Below, in pieces: positions 23,410 to 31,885 of a stretch of 39,749 nucleotides of DNA. This DNA is from Pseudomonas sp. GTDB taxonomy: Bacteria; Pseudomonadota; Gammaproteobacteria; Pseudomonadales; Pseudomonadaceae. The stretch is taken from the NCBI RefSeq assembly GCF_030696055.1, contig NZ_JAUYNP010000226.1, positions 1 to 39,749 of the forward strand, in the 5' to 3' direction. The notes beneath the pieces were generated by a model that saw only the letters and a list, made by a program, of their open reading frames with translations, was not told where the DNA came from and did not search any database. Position 1 is the first letter of the stretch; every line of letters begins with the position of its first letter. The position numbers and the translations under genes were made by a program.

Positions 23410-24959
23410 GCGCTGGCCTCCTGGGCGGTGAAGGTGATGGCGCTGCTTTGCGCCGGATGGGCCGCGTGCTTGCGGCTGAAGTGATAGGCGGCCGGGTCGA
23501 AGTTGCGCGTCAGCAGGCGAAAGCGCCAGGTAAAGCCGGGCCATACCGTGCAGTTACGCCCGCTGACCGGGTGCAGGTACCAGCTCGTGCAGCCGCCGGC
23601 GTTCCACACGGTATTGCCCAGGCTGCCCTGCAGCTTGGCGTTGAAGCTGTCCTGCACCGCGCGTTTGACCTCCAGGCTCTGCAGCTGCTGCTGATTGATC
23701 AGCTTGAGCGCGCCGAGCACGTAGTGGATCTGCGACTCGATCATATAGACCATGGAGTTATGCCCCAGCCCGGTGTTCGGCCCCATCAGGAAGAACAGGT
23801 TAGGGAAGCCGGCGGTCAGCGTGCCCTTGTAGGCTTGCGGACCTTGCGGCCAGGTGTCGAGCAGGTCGACGCCACCACGGCCAAATACCACGCCGCGCGG
23901 TAGCGGGTCGCTGGGGGTGAAGCCGGTGCCGAAGATGATGGCGTCGATATGGCGTTCCTGGCCGTCCACGGTGCGGATGCTGCGCGCGCCGATTTCGGCT
24001 ATGCCGTCGGTGATCAGCTCGACGTTGGCCTGGGTCAGGGCTGGGAAGTAGTCGTTGGAGATCAGCACCCGCTTGCAGCCCATCAGGTAGTCCGGGGTGA
24101 CCTTGGCGCGCAGCAACGGGTCCTGAATCTGCTGGTTGATGTACCACTTGCCGACTTTCTGCGCGAGCGTCATCACCTTGGGCAGCATGGCAAAGCCGAT
24201 CACCCGGCTTTCCAGCAGGGCGTAGATGGCCCCGCGCCAGAGTTTCTGCAGCAACGGGAATTGCTTGAAGCGGTTGCGCTCGCGCTCGCTGATGGCGCGG
24301 TCCGGCTTGGGCATGATCCAGGGCGCGGTGCGTTGATAGAGGTCGAGCTGGCCCACCTGTTTCTGGATCTGCGGCACGAACTGGATGGACGATGCGCCGG
24401 TGCCTATCACCGCCACCTTTTTACCCGTCAGGTCGTAGTCGTGGTCCCACTGCTGGGAGTGGAACAGCTTGCCGGTGAACTGCTCCAGGCCGTTGAGGGC
24501 CGGAATAGACGGGGTGGACAGCGCGCCCATGCCGGACACCACGAACTGCGCGGTATAGCTGTTACCGGCGCTGTCACTGAGCTGCCAGAGTTCCTGCTGC
24601 TCATCCCAGGCGATGCGCTTGATTTCGGTATTCAGCTGGGTGTGGTTGTGCAGGCGGTATTTTTCCCAGCAGCCTTCCAGGTAGCCCTGGATTTCCGGCT
24701 GCTTGGCGAACATGCGCGTCCAGTTGGGGTTCTGCTCGAAGGAGAAGGAGTACAGGTGCGATTGCACGTCGCAGCCGCAGCCCGGGTAGTTGTTCACCCG
24801 CCAGGTGCCGCCGACCCCGGCCTCTTTCTCGAACAGCAGGAAATCGTGCTCGCCTTGCTGCTTGAGGCGGATGGCCATGCCCAGGCCGGAAAAGCCGCTG
24901 CCGATAATGGCAACCTTGCAGTGACGCACAGAACCTGCGGGTGAAACGGACGCATTCAT
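23406..24959 (-). CDS. Baeyer-Villiger-type flavin-containing monooxygenase
   Basis: The 517-residue class B flavoprotein monooxygenase uses FAD and NADPH. The ATG at 24959 is chosen for its AGGAG site; the ORF track extends 32 codons upstream over the operator. The FAD motif is IIGSGFSGLG (~19-27). The Baeyer-Villiger fingerprint FxGxxxHxxxW is intact as FTGKLFHSQQW (161-171). The NADPH motif is VIGTGASS (~184-191), and the ATG-like FGTGFTPSD lies toward the C-terminus. This predicts oxygen insertion into a ketone (ester formation) or a related hydroxylation, such as the AlmA-type oxidation of long chains. The substrate is unknown. It forms a two-gene operon with the SDR and is divergent from a TetR regulator. 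Confidence 0.94.
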   Translation of the reverse strand: MNASVSPAGSVRHCKVAIIGSGFSGLGMAIRLKQQGEHDFLLFEKEAGVGGTWRVNNYPGCGCDVQSHLYSFSFEQNPNWTRMFAKQPEIQGYLEGCWEKYRLHNHTQLNTEIKRIAWDEQQELWQLSDSAGNSYTAQFVVSGMGALSTPSIPALNGLEQFTGKLFHSQQWDHDYDLTGKKVAVIGTGASSIQFVPQIQKQVGQLDLYQRTAPWIMPKPDRAISERERNRFKQFPLLQKLWRGAIYALLESRVIGFAMLPKVMTLAQKVGKWYINQQIQDPLLRAKVTPDYLMGCKRVLISNDYFPALTQANVELITDGIAEIGARSIRTVDGQERHIDAIIFGTGFTPSDPLPRGVVFGRGGVDLLDTWPQGPQAYKGTLTAGFPNLFFLMGPNTGLGHNSMVYMIESQIHYVLGALKLINQQQLQSLEVKRAVQDSFNAKLQGSLGNTVWNAGGCTSWYLHPVSGRNCTVWPGFTWRFRLLTRNFDPAAYHFSRKHAAHPAQSSAITFTAQEASA

Positions 24960-24989
24960 GGCCAAGCTCCTGTTATGCATATTGCTGGC

Positions 24990-25025
24990 GTATACAGCTG
25001 TATACCAAGGTAGACAGTTGTATAC
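24990..25025. promoter_or_regulatory. Double operator for the TetR regulator
   Basis: The perfect 16-bp palindrome GTATACAGCTGTATAC (24990-25005) is followed after four bases by a near-copy, GTAGACAGTTGTATAC (25010-25025). Start-to-start spacing is 20 bp, i.e. two helical turns. Both lie in the 115-base divergent space between the monooxygenase start (24959) and the TetR start (25075). Flanking GCTGGCG and CGCCAGC extend the overall symmetry. This is the classic layout for a divergent autoregulated TetR pair, and cooperative binding of two dimers is likely. Confidence 0.88.
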
Positions 25026-25074
25026 TCGCCAGCAAGAGTCACCCAGACAAACCAACTTTTAGGTAGGGTTCGTT

Positions 25075-25797
25075 ATGCAAGCGGATAGCGGCGGCGCACA
25101 ACAGGCAGGGGAAAGGCTCAGCGAGGCCCCGGGGAAACGGCTGCTGCTGGAGGCGGCATTGCGCCTCACCTCGACCGGCCGCAGCCTGAGCACCCTGGGC
25201 CTGCGCGAACTGGCGCGGGAGGCCGGGCTGAATCCCAATACCTTCTACAGGCACTTCAAGGATGTCGATGACCTGGGCCTGACGGTGATACGCGAGATAT
25301 CCACCCAGCTGCGCCAGCCGCTGCGCGACCTGCGCCGCGAGGCCGCCGAGCGTGCCGTGCAGAGCGCCGAGCAGAGCGCGGTCCAGCTGTTTGGTATCGA
25401 CCTGGCGCGAGGGCGGCGGGTCTGTCATGAGACGGTGCAGCTGTTCTTCGCCTTCGTCGGGGAGAACCCCGCGGCCTTTATTATCGGTGTGCGCGAGCTG
25501 CATGGCGCCTCGCCTGTGCTGCGCGCGGCGCTGCAGGCGATCATGGATGAGTTCGGCGCCGATATGGCCGAGGATATCCAGGCCTTTCAGCTGCTGCCGG
25601 AGATGGTCGAGCCGGCCGTGGTGCTGCAGGTCTCCAACCTGATCAGCCGTAACCTGTTTCAACTGTCCCTGGACTATATCGGCCAGCCCGAGCGCCGCGC
25701 CGCTATCTGCGCCCTGGCCGAGGAGCAGGTGGTCATGCTGTTTACCGGGGCCAGCGTGCTGCAGGGGCTGGGTCAGCTGAAATTGCCGGTGAATTAG
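25075..25797 (+). CDS. TetR-family transcriptional regulator
   Basis: The 240-residue TetR regulator has an N-terminal helix-turn-helix, residues ~22-70 (LLLEAALRLTSTGRSLSTLGLRELAREAGLNPNTFYRHFKDVDDLG), with the recognition-helix string LNPNTFYRHFK. The alpha-helical ligand-binding domain follows. An unusual polar 20-residue N-terminal extension precedes the domain. The orientation is divergent from the FMO-SDR pair, and two 16-bp operator palindromes lie between. It most likely represses the monooxygenase operon and itself; the inducer may be the substrate of that pathway. These links are inference from layout. Confidence 0.93.
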   Translation: MQADSGGAQQAGERLSEAPGKRLLLEAALRLTSTGRSLSTLGLRELAREAGLNPNTFYRHFKDVDDLGLTVIREISTQLRQPLRDLRREAAERAVQSAEQSAVQLFGIDLARGRRVCHETVQLFFAFVGENPAAFIIGVRELHGASPVLRAALQAIMDEFGADMAEDIQAFQLLPEMVEPAVVLQVSNLISRNLFQLSLDYIGQPERRAAICALAEEQVVMLFTGASVLQGLGQLKLPVN

Positions 25798-25898
25798 ACA
25801 GCCGAGCTGATACCGGTCAAAGACTCCTGGCGGCGTCCGGCTTATGCTGGCGGCGCCCGTCTTGCACCGCACTTGGCATCACTAGATAAGGACCTCCC

Positions 25899-27458
25899 AT
25901 GATCGAAGCCAGCTGGATCGCCTTTGCCTTTGTCATGGGCCTGGCGGCGCGGGGCATAGGCTTGCCGCCCCTGGTCGGCTATCTGGGCGCCGGCTTCGCC
26001 CTGGCCGGCTTTGGCGAGCAGATCGGGGTTGGCCCGCGCGATAGCCTGGCGCTGCAGCATATCGCCCACCTGGGGGTGCTGCTGTTGCTGTTTACCCTGG
26101 GCCTCAAGCTGAAGCTGGGCAATCTGGTGCGCCGTGAGGTGATAGGCGGCGGTCTGCTGCACTTCGCCATCTCCAGCCTGGTGTTCCTCCCGGCCATCAT
26201 GCTGGTGCTCGATTTGCCCTGGCAGCAGAGCCTGCTGCTGGCCATCGCCCTGTCGTTTTCCAGCACTGTGCTGGCGGCCAAGGTGCTGGAGGGCAAGCGC
26301 GAGCTGCGCGCCTTTCATGGCCGCTTGGCGATAGGGGTGTTGATCATCCAGGACCTGATCGCCTTGCTGGTGATGAGCTTGGCCAGTGGCGAGCTGCCTT
26401 CGCCCTGGGCGCTGCTGCTATTTGCCTTGCCGTTGCTGCGCCCGCTGCTGTTTCGCCTGCTCGATGCCAGCGGCCACGAGGAACTGATGGTGCTGCTCGG
26501 CCTGCTCCTGGCCCTGGTGCTCGGCGGCTATGGTTTCGAACGCCTGGGGCTGAGCTCCGAGCTGGGCGCATTGGCCTTCGGCGCGCTGCTGGCCGGGCAC
26601 AAGCGTGCGGTCGAACTGGCCAGCTCGTTGTGGGGCATCAAGGAAGTGTTTCTGGTCGGTTTCTTCCTGCAGATCGGCATCGGCGGCCTGCCAGATGCCC
26701 AGGCCCTGACTTTTGCGTTGGTCATGGCGCTGCTGTTGCCGCTCAAGGGCTTGCTGTTCTTCGGCCTGTTCCTGCTGTTCCGCCTGCGTGCGCGCAGCGC
26801 CTTTCTCGGCAGCGTCAGCCTGACCAACTACAGCGAGTTCGGCCTGATCATGGCCAGCGTGGTGCTGCCGCAGTGGATGATTCCGCTGGCCATCACCGTG
26901 GCCTTGTCCTTTGTGATTTCCGCGCCGCTCAATCGGCTGGTCCATCCGCTGTACGAGCGTCTGGCCAAACGCTTGACCGCTTTGGAACGCGATATTCGCC
27001 ATCCCGACGAGCAACCGGTTTCCCTCGGTGACGCCCAAGTGCTGGTGATGGGCATGGGGCGCACCGGCCGCGCGGCCTACGACTATTTGCGGGAGAAGGG
27101 CTTCAAGGTGGCGGGCCTGGATTCTGACCCTGTGGTGATAGAACAGAGCAAGCAGGCCGGGCGCAAGGTGCTGTTCGCCGACGGCGAAGACCCGATGTTC
27201 TGGCAGCACCTGCAGATGCCCGAGACCGATGCGGTGATCCTGGCGCTCAACGATGAGGAGGCGAAAGTCATAGCCACCCATAAACTGCGCGGGCGCGGCT
27301 TCAATGGCCTGGTGGTGTCCCATGCCATGTATGAGGACATCGCCACGCGGATTCAGCAGGCCGGCGCCGATCGTACCTACCTGACCATGAGCGAGGCGGG
27401 CGCCGGCCTGGCCGAGCATGTGTTCCGCAATCTGGAGGCGCGGGCCGAGGTGCACTAA
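25899..27458 (+). CDS. KefB-like cation:proton antiporter with TrkA-N domain
   Basis: The 519-residue monovalent cation:proton antiporter belongs to the CPA2 family. Residues ~1-370 hold about a dozen hydrophobic segments, with the family-typical start ARGIGLPPLVGYLGAGFALA, GVLLLLFTLGLKL, and ALSFSSTVLAAKVLE. A short linker leads to a cytoplasmic TrkA-N/RCK NAD-binding domain (~385-510; VLVMGMGRTGRAAYDYL, then the acidic GLDSDPVVIEQSK). Length is less than KefB/KefC (~600), and the N- and C-terminal KefG-contact features are not obvious, so it may be a Pseudomonas-specific YbaL-like or RosB-like member. AAGGA precedes the ATG. The gene is single, with a palindromic element starting in its stop codon. 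Confidence 0.9.
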   Translation: MIEASWIAFAFVMGLAARGIGLPPLVGYLGAGFALAGFGEQIGVGPRDSLALQHIAHLGVLLLLFTLGLKLKLGNLVRREVIGGGLLHFAISSLVFLPAIMLVLDLPWQQSLLLAIALSFSSTVLAAKVLEGKRELRAFHGRLAIGVLIIQDLIALLVMSLASGELPSPWALLLFALPLLRPLLFRLLDASGHEELMVLLGLLLALVLGGYGFERLGLSSELGALAFGALLAGHKRAVELASSLWGIKEVFLVGFFLQIGIGGLPDAQALTFALVMALLLPLKGLLFFGLFLLFRLRARSAFLGSVSLTNYSEFGLIMASVVLPQWMIPLAITVALSFVISAPLNRLVHPLYERLAKRLTALERDIRHPDEQPVSLGDAQVLVMGMGRTGRAAYDYLREKGFKVAGLDSDPVVIEQSKQAGRKVLFADGEDPMFWQHLQMPETDAVILALNDEEAKVIATHKLRGRGFNGLVVSHAMYEDIATRIQQAGADRTYLTMSEAGAGLAEHVFRNLEARAEVH

Positions 27459-27625
27459 GAACCTGTTTACGATCTGCTGCGCGTCGGCCATCCAGCGTTA
27501 AAAACAGCCTCGGAATGCTCATTTACAACTCGTAAACTGCGCTTCCTCGGCGTTTTGACCAGCCGGAGGCTGTTACTACGTAGCGCCTTGTCTGGCTCTA
27601 GCTCGCGAGATCGTAAACAGGTTCT
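27458..27625. mobile_element. MITE-like palindromic element with 18-bp terminal repeats
   Basis: The 168-bp segment is bounded by perfect 18-bp terminal inverted repeats: AGAACCTGTTTACGATCT (27458-27475) and AGATCGTAAACAGGTTCT (27608-27625). Nested inside are AACAGCCTC/GAGGCTGTT (27503-27511, 27566-27574) and the TTTAC/GTAAA hairpin core shared with the ybaB-recR gap. If the repeats are read from GAACCTG to CAGGTTC, the flanks are TAA on both sides, which could be a 3-bp target duplication. The left end overlaps the antiporter stop codon. No coding capacity. Called MITE-like on structure only. Confidence 0.72.
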
Positions 27626-27648
27626 AAACCCCTCGGCCTTGGGCGGGC

Positions 27649-28476
27649 TTAGTTGAAGCCCAGGCGCTGGCGCCAGCGTTGTTCCAGTTGCTTGCTGTCG
27701 TGGTCGAGGGGGTGGAAGCCGGGGCGGTAGTAATCCAGGTAGGGCAGCAGCAGCTTGGTGAGGAAGCCGTTGCGCGGGCTAAACAGCATGCCCAGGCCCT
27801 TCTTCCAGCTGCGCCAGTTGAACAGCTGGCCGTCCTTGCGCAGCAGGTGCAACTGGAACCAGCCGATCACGCCGAAGAAGGTCAGGGTGGTAATCGCCAT
27901 CATCGCCACCCGGGTGAAGTAACCGCCACCGACCGCCTGGTACACGTCATAGGCCACGGCCTTGTGCTCGTTCTCCTCGATGGCGTGCCACATCCACAGC
28001 TGGTACAGCTTGGGGTCGTTCATCTGGGTGGTGAGGTCTTCGCGCTGCAGCAACTGCTCGGCCATGGTCGCGGTGAAGTGCTCCAGGGCGCAGGTGGCGG
28101 CCAGGCGCTGTTTCTGGGTGGTGATCTTGGTCACCCATGCCAGCAGCACCTTGATCCGCAGCTCCAGGCGTCCCAGGTCGATGTCGTGCTCGGCGGCGTA
28201 TTCGTTATAGGCCGCGTGTTCCTTGGAATGCATGGCTTCCTGGCCGATAAAGGCGCTGATGTCCTTCTTCAGCTGCGGCTCTGTGATCTGCTCGCGCACC
28301 GCGCGCACGCTGTCGACGAAGAACTTCTCGCCGTAGGGAAACAGCGACGACAGGTTGTTCATAAAGTGGCTCATAAAGGGGTCGCCGGCGAACCAGTACT
28401 TCTGGCTTGCGCCGAAGCTGAAATCCATGCGGCGTACCGGGAAGCTGGCGCTGGGGGTGCTGGTTTTGGCTGTCAT
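27649..28476 (-). CDS. Metal-dependent hydrolase family protein (PF10118 type)
   Basis: The 275-residue protein appears to belong to the family annotated as predicted metal-dependent hydrolase (PF10118). Its metal-ligand-like Glu/His motifs resemble a ferritin/diiron helical bundle: IGQEAMHSKEH (~77-87), ALEHFTA, and HAIEENEHKAVAYDVY. A single hydrophobic stretch (VAMMAITTLTFFGVIGWFQLHLL) lies near residue ~200. The substrate is unknown, and the name hydrolase is a family label rather than an observed activity. The start MTAKTSTPSASFPVRRMDFSF is the ORF-track ATG. It is monocistronic, convergent with the antiporter, and separated from apt by ~270 bases without a recognisable gene. Confidence 0.82.
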   Translation of the reverse strand: MTAKTSTPSASFPVRRMDFSFGASQKYWFAGDPFMSHFMNNLSSLFPYGEKFFVDSVRAVREQITEPQLKKDISAFIGQEAMHSKEHAAYNEYAAEHDIDLGRLELRIKVLLAWVTKITTQKQRLAATCALEHFTATMAEQLLQREDLTTQMNDPKLYQLWMWHAIEENEHKAVAYDVYQAVGGGYFTRVAMMAITTLTFFGVIGWFQLHLLRKDGQLFNWRSWKKGLGMLFSPRNGFLTKLLLPYLDYYRPGFHPLDHDSKQLEQRWRQRLGFN

Positions 28477-28699
28477 TAAGGCGACTCCTGGGCGTGTTGG
28501 TCGTGGTGGTGACCGCTGTTGTTATCGGGCTCGGGTAGGCAGCTGAGGGGCTGTCTGTGGCCGTGATAAATCTTTAGCCCGGAGTCATTTTGCTGCGAGG
28601 TCATTTCTGGCCAGGGCGGGTGGATTGGCGCCAACTTATGGATAGTTGTAGGACAGTCGGCAGCGCCCTTGGGGCTTTAACCTGGGGCTGTCGGCAGAA

Positions 28700-28726
28700 A
28701 GCAAAACGCCCGCAGAAGCGGGCGTG
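28700..28726 (-). terminator. Terminator of apt
   Basis: On the minus strand CGCCCGC-TTCT-GCGGGCG is a perfect 7-bp stem with a TTCT loop, followed by TTTTGC. It starts 26 bases after the apt stop at 28751. Confidence 0.88.
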
Positions 28727-28750
28727 GTGAGATGTGAGCGGACGGAGGCG

Positions 28751-29299
28751 CTACTGATCGCTAAGGGCGAAGGCGGTGAGGGTAAAGGTGGGGATGTCGA
28801 TATCCTGCAGCTTCTGCGAGCCGCCCAGCTCCGGCAGGTCGATGATCGCCGCCGCCTCGAAGACGCTGGCGCGCATGCGCCGCACCAGTTGCGCGGCCGC
28901 CAGCAGGGTGCCGCCGGTGGCGATCAGGTCATCGAAGATTAGCACCTGGTCGCCTTCGCACAGGCTGTCGGTCTGGACTTCCAGCCGGGCTTCACCGTAC
29001 TCGGTCTGGTAGCTGGCGCTAAGCACCGCACCCGGCAGTTTGCCCTGCTTGCGAAACAGGATCAGCGGCTTGTTCAGCTCATAGGCGATGATCGAGCCGA
29101 TCAGGAAACCGCGCGCATCCATGGCGCCGATATGGCTGAACTCGGCTTCGACATAGCGCTGGATAAAGCTGTCGGCCACCATGCGCAAGGCGCGTGGCGA
29201 CTGGAACAGCGGGGTGATATCGCGGAAGATCACCCCCGGCTTGGGGAAGTCCGGCACCGGGCGGATCAGGGTCTTGATGCTGAATTCGTCGAAGATCAT
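28751..29299 (-). CDS. apt: Adenine phosphoribosyltransferase
   Basis: This purine salvage enzyme converts adenine plus PRPP to AMP. The 182-residue product has the type I PRTase fold. It starts with [26 protein letters not shown] (the Apt hood), carries [11 protein letters not shown] and [10 protein letters not shown], and has the PRPP-binding loop [14 protein letters not shown] (the two Asp and the ATGGT turn intact). Length is normal. It lies 28 bases downstream of anr on the same strand and has its own terminator. This anr-apt adjacency also exists in P. aeruginosa as I recall (PA1544/PA1543). Co-transcription with anr is possible but not shown. Confidence 0.97.
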   Translation of the reverse strand: MIFDEFSIKTLIRPVPDFPKPGVIFRDITPLFQSPRALRMVADSFIQRYVEAEFSHIGAMDARGFLIGSIIAYELNKPLILFRKQGKLPGAVLSASYQTEYGEARLEVQTDSLCEGDQVLIFDDLIATGGTLLAAAQLVRRMRASVFEAAAIIDLPELGGSQKLQDIDIPTFTLTAFALSDQ

Positions 29300-29327
29300 C
29301 GCCTATGTCCTGCGCAGGTCGGCTGGG

Positions 29328-30062
29328 TCAGCCCTCGAGGTTGCCACCGGCCAGGGCGCACAGCTCGATGGGGTCGAGGATGTGCACTTCCTTGCCTTCG
29401 GCTGCGAGCAGCTGGTTCTGTTGGAAGCGGGTAAACACACGCGACACGGTTTCCACCGCCAGGCCCAGGTAGTTGCCGATTTCGTTGCGCGACATGGCCA
29501 GGCGGAACTGGTTGGCGGAGAAGCCGCGGGCGCGGAAGCGGGCCGACAGGTTGACCAGGAAGGTGGCGATGCGCTCGTCGGCGGTCTTCTTCGACAACAG
29601 CAGCATCATCTGCTGATCGTCGCGGATTTCCCGGCTCATGATGCGCATCAGCTGACGGCGCAGTTGCGGCAGTTGCAGCGCCAGTTCATCCAGGCGCTCG
29701 AAGGGGATTTCGCACACCGAGGTGGTTTCCAGGGCCATGGCGGACACCGGGTAGCTCTCGTTGTCCATGCCGGACAGGCCCACCAGTTCGCTGGGCAGAT
29801 GGAAGCCGGTGATCTGCTCGTCGCCCGCATCGCTCAGGCTGAAGGTCTTCAACGCGCCGGCGCGCACGGCGAACACCGAGTTGAAGGCATCGCCCTGGCG
29901 AAACAGGAACTCGCCCTTTTTCAGAGGGCGGCCGCGCTTGACTATATGGTCCAGGGCGTCCATGTCTTCCATATTCAGCGATAGCGGCAGGCACAGGCTG
30001 GACAGGCTGCAGTCATTGCAATGGACTTGGTGGGGGCTGTTCAGCTTGATGCTTTCGGACAT
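29328..30062 (-). CDS. anr: Anaerobic regulator Anr (FNR family)
   Basis: Anr is the oxygen-sensing Crp/FNR activator of anaerobic and microaerobic genes in Pseudomonas. The ATG at 30062 gives 244 residues; the ORF track adds 12 codons. The [4Fe-4S] cysteines are C15, C18 and C24 ([11 protein letters not shown]) and C117 ([12 protein letters not shown]). A cyclic-nucleotide-binding fold follows, then the helix-turn-helix with the FNR recognition motif [21 protein letters not shown] (E, S and R contact TTGAT half-sites). It is near identical to P. aeruginosa Anr as I remember it. GGAAG precedes the start; a TATAAT (minus strand, 30084-30079) only ~17 bases upstream would imply a very short leader. 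Its expected targets hemN and cco lie next to it. Confidence 0.97.
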   Translation of the reverse strand: MSESIKLNSPHQVHCNDCSLSSLCLPLSLNMEDMDALDHIVKRGRPLKKGEFLFRQGDAFNSVFAVRAGALKTFSLSDAGDEQITGFHLPSELVGLSGMDNESYPVSAMALETTSVCEIPFERLDELALQLPQLRRQLMRIMSREIRDDQQMMLLLSKKTADERIATFLVNLSARFRARGFSANQFRLAMSRNEIGNYLGLAVETVSRVFTRFQQNQLLAAEGKEVHILDPIELCALAGGNLEG

Positions 30063-30292
30063 TAGCGTCGCTTCCAGGATTATACACGCAACGTTCATAA
30101 GGGTACCGCAGGGTGGCGCACTCAGCCAGTCGACTGAAGTCGCAGTGAGGGCGCAAGTCCGCGCCTGCCCAGCGTGCCGGGTGGAGCTGCAGGCCGTGGG
30201 ATGCGGGCGTTGGATCGGCGTTTGGTGCAGGTTTGGCGTACAAACGCAGCGACCAGCGCAAGGCTGGCCGCAGGGTTGCGCGGCTGCAGCGC

Positions 30293-31675
30293 CTAGATCA
30301 CCCGGGAAAAGCGCTGGCGGCTGTGTTCATTGAGGTAGTGATCGAACAGCATGCACAGCGAACGCACCAACAGGCGCCCGGCGGGGAGCACTTCGACGCC
30401 GTGCTGATCCAGCTGGATCAGGCCGTCCGCGGCCATCTGCTGCAACTGCGGCCAGGTCTCGGCGAAGTAGCTGCGGAAGTCGATGGCATAGGCCTGTTCG
30501 ATAGTGGCGAAGCTCAGCTGGAAATGGCAGATCAGCTGCTGGATCACCGCCCGGCGCAGGCGGTCGTCGGCGTTGCAGTGCAGGCCGCGCAAGGTGGCCA
30601 GCTCGCCCTTGGCCAGGCTGTTTTGATACTGGTTGAGGTCGCTGTTGTTCTGGCAGTACAGCTCGCCAATCTGGCTGATCGAGGACACTCCCAGGCCGAT
30701 CAGGTCGCAGTGGCCGTGGGTGGTGTAACCCTGGAAATTACGTTGCAGGCTGCCATCTTCCTGGGCGCTGGCCAGCTCGTCGTCGGGCAGGGCGAAGTGG
30801 TCCATGCCGATATAGCGGTAACCGGCGGCGCTCAGTTGTTCGATGCTGGCCTGCAGCATGGCCAGCTTGTCGCCGGGGCTGGGCAGCTCGCCGTTATTGA
30901 TCCGCCGCTGCGGCATAAAGCGCTCGGGCAGGTGGGCGTAGTTGAACAGCGACAGGCGATCGGGCTGCAGGGCTATGACTTCCGCGACGGTGCGGGCGAA
31001 GCGCGGCGGGGTTTGCAGCGGCAGGCCGTAGATCAGGTCGATATTCACCGAACGGAACTGCAGGGTGCGCGCGGCTTCGACTATGGCGCGGGTCTCGTCC
31101 AGGGTTTGCAGGCGGTTGACCGCCCGCTGCACGGCCGGGTCGAGGTCCTGCACGCCGAGGCTGACCCGGTTGAAGCCCAGCTCGCGCAGCAGACCCATGG
31201 TCGACCAGTCGGCCTCGCGCGGGTCGATCTCGATGCTGTAGTCGCCGGAATCGTCATCCAGCAGGTTGAAGTGCTCGCGTAGCTGGCCCATCAACTGGCG
31301 CAGTTCGTCGTGGCTGAGAAAGGTCGGGGTACCGCCGCCCAGGTGCAACTGCTCGACCCGCTGTTGCTTGTCCAGATGGCGGCCGATGATTTCCACTTCG
31401 CGCGCAAGTTTCTCCAGATAGGGCAGGGCGCGGCCGCGGTCCTTGGTGATCACCTTGTTGCAGGCGCAGTAGTAGCAAATATGCGCGCAGAACGGGATGT
31501 GCACGTACAGCGACAAGGGCCGCAGCGCTTTGCGGCTGTCGCGCAGGGCATGCAGCAGGTCGAACTGGCCGATGCCGGGATGGAACTGCACGGCAGTCGG
31601 ATAAGAGGTGTAGCGGGGGCCGGCCTGATCGTAGCGGCGGATCAGATCGGTGTCCCAGTGGATGGCGTCGAGCAT
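30293..31675 (-). CDS. hemN: Oxygen-independent coproporphyrinogen III oxidase
   Basis: HemN is the radical SAM enzyme that converts coproporphyrinogen III to protoporphyrinogen IX without oxygen. The 460-residue product starts [28 protein letters not shown], which is true HemN rather than a HemW-like protein. The radical SAM cluster motif CxxxCxxC is C63, C67 and C70 ([10 protein letters not shown]), followed by [15 protein letters not shown] (SAM binding) and a C-terminal HemN domain. Length is typical. A near-consensus Anr box lies ~70 bases upstream of the start. The gap to anr (~190 bases) contains no clear gene. Confidence 0.98.
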   Translation of the reverse strand: MLDAIHWDTDLIRRYDQAGPRYTSYPTAVQFHPGIGQFDLLHALRDSRKALRPLSLYVHIPFCAHICYYCACNKVITKDRGRALPYLEKLAREVEIIGRHLDKQQRVEQLHLGGGTPTFLSHDELRQLMGQLREHFNLLDDDSGDYSIEIDPREADWSTMGLLRELGFNRVSLGVQDLDPAVQRAVNRLQTLDETRAIVEAARTLQFRSVNIDLIYGLPLQTPPRFARTVAEVIALQPDRLSLFNYAHLPERFMPQRRINNGELPSPGDKLAMLQASIEQLSAAGYRYIGMDHFALPDDELASAQEDGSLQRNFQGYTTHGHCDLIGLGVSSISQIGELYCQNNSDLNQYQNSLAKGELATLRGLHCNADDRLRRAVIQQLICHFQLSFATIEQAYAIDFRSYFAETWPQLQQMAADGLIQLDQHGVEVLPAGRLLVRSLCMLFDHYLNEHSRQRFSRVI

Positions 31676-31737
31676 GCGGACATTCCCGGTTTGGCTAGCA
31701 GTAACGGGGAGTCTAAGAGCGGTGCGGCTGGGGTGTT

Positions 31738-31751
31738 TTGACCTGGATCAT
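31738..31751 (-). promoter_or_regulatory. Anr (FNR) box upstream of hemN
   Basis: Read on the plus strand, TTGACCTGGATCAT matches TTGAT-N4-ATCAA at eight of ten conserved positions. On the minus strand, a TAGACT at 31715-31710 sits where a -10 should be if the box is centred near -41.5. That predicts a hemN transcript start near 31703 and a leader of ~28 bases. This fits known Anr control of hemN in Pseudomonas. Confidence 0.72.
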
Positions 31752-31885
31752 GGAGCTTGTCCGAGAATAGCAATTGGCTGCAAATTGTAGGTTGGTGCTG
31801 AGGAACGAAGCCCAACAACGTCAGCATGTTGGGCTTCGCGGAGCTCAGCCCAACCTACAAAAATCCACAGTCTCGGACAGGCTCC
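31752..31885. repeat. Nested palindromic elements between hemN and tauE-like gene
   Basis: Outer inverted repeats GGAGCTTGTCCGAGA (31752-31766) and TCTCGGACAGGCTCC (31871-31885) match with one mismatch. Inside is a second palindrome, TTGTAGGTTGG (31785-31795) / CCAACCTACAA (31850-31860), with an inner 11-bp arm CGAAGCCCAAC / GTTGGGCTTCG around an 11-base loop. The inner unit shares ends and inner arms with the element at 32802-32882. The right outer repeat reaches the TauE-like gene's stop codon, and the left one begins at the hemN Anr box. Confidence 0.8.

Noticed and set aside
23949-24944. 331-residue plus-strand ORF antisense to the FMO
   Set aside because: It is a shadow with biased Ala/Gly/Val/Leu composition; the true gene carries all flavin motifs.
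30233-31282. 349-residue plus-strand ORF antisense to hemN
   Set aside because: It is a shadow of hemN with repetitive Ala/Gln/Val/Leu composition and no recognisable motif.
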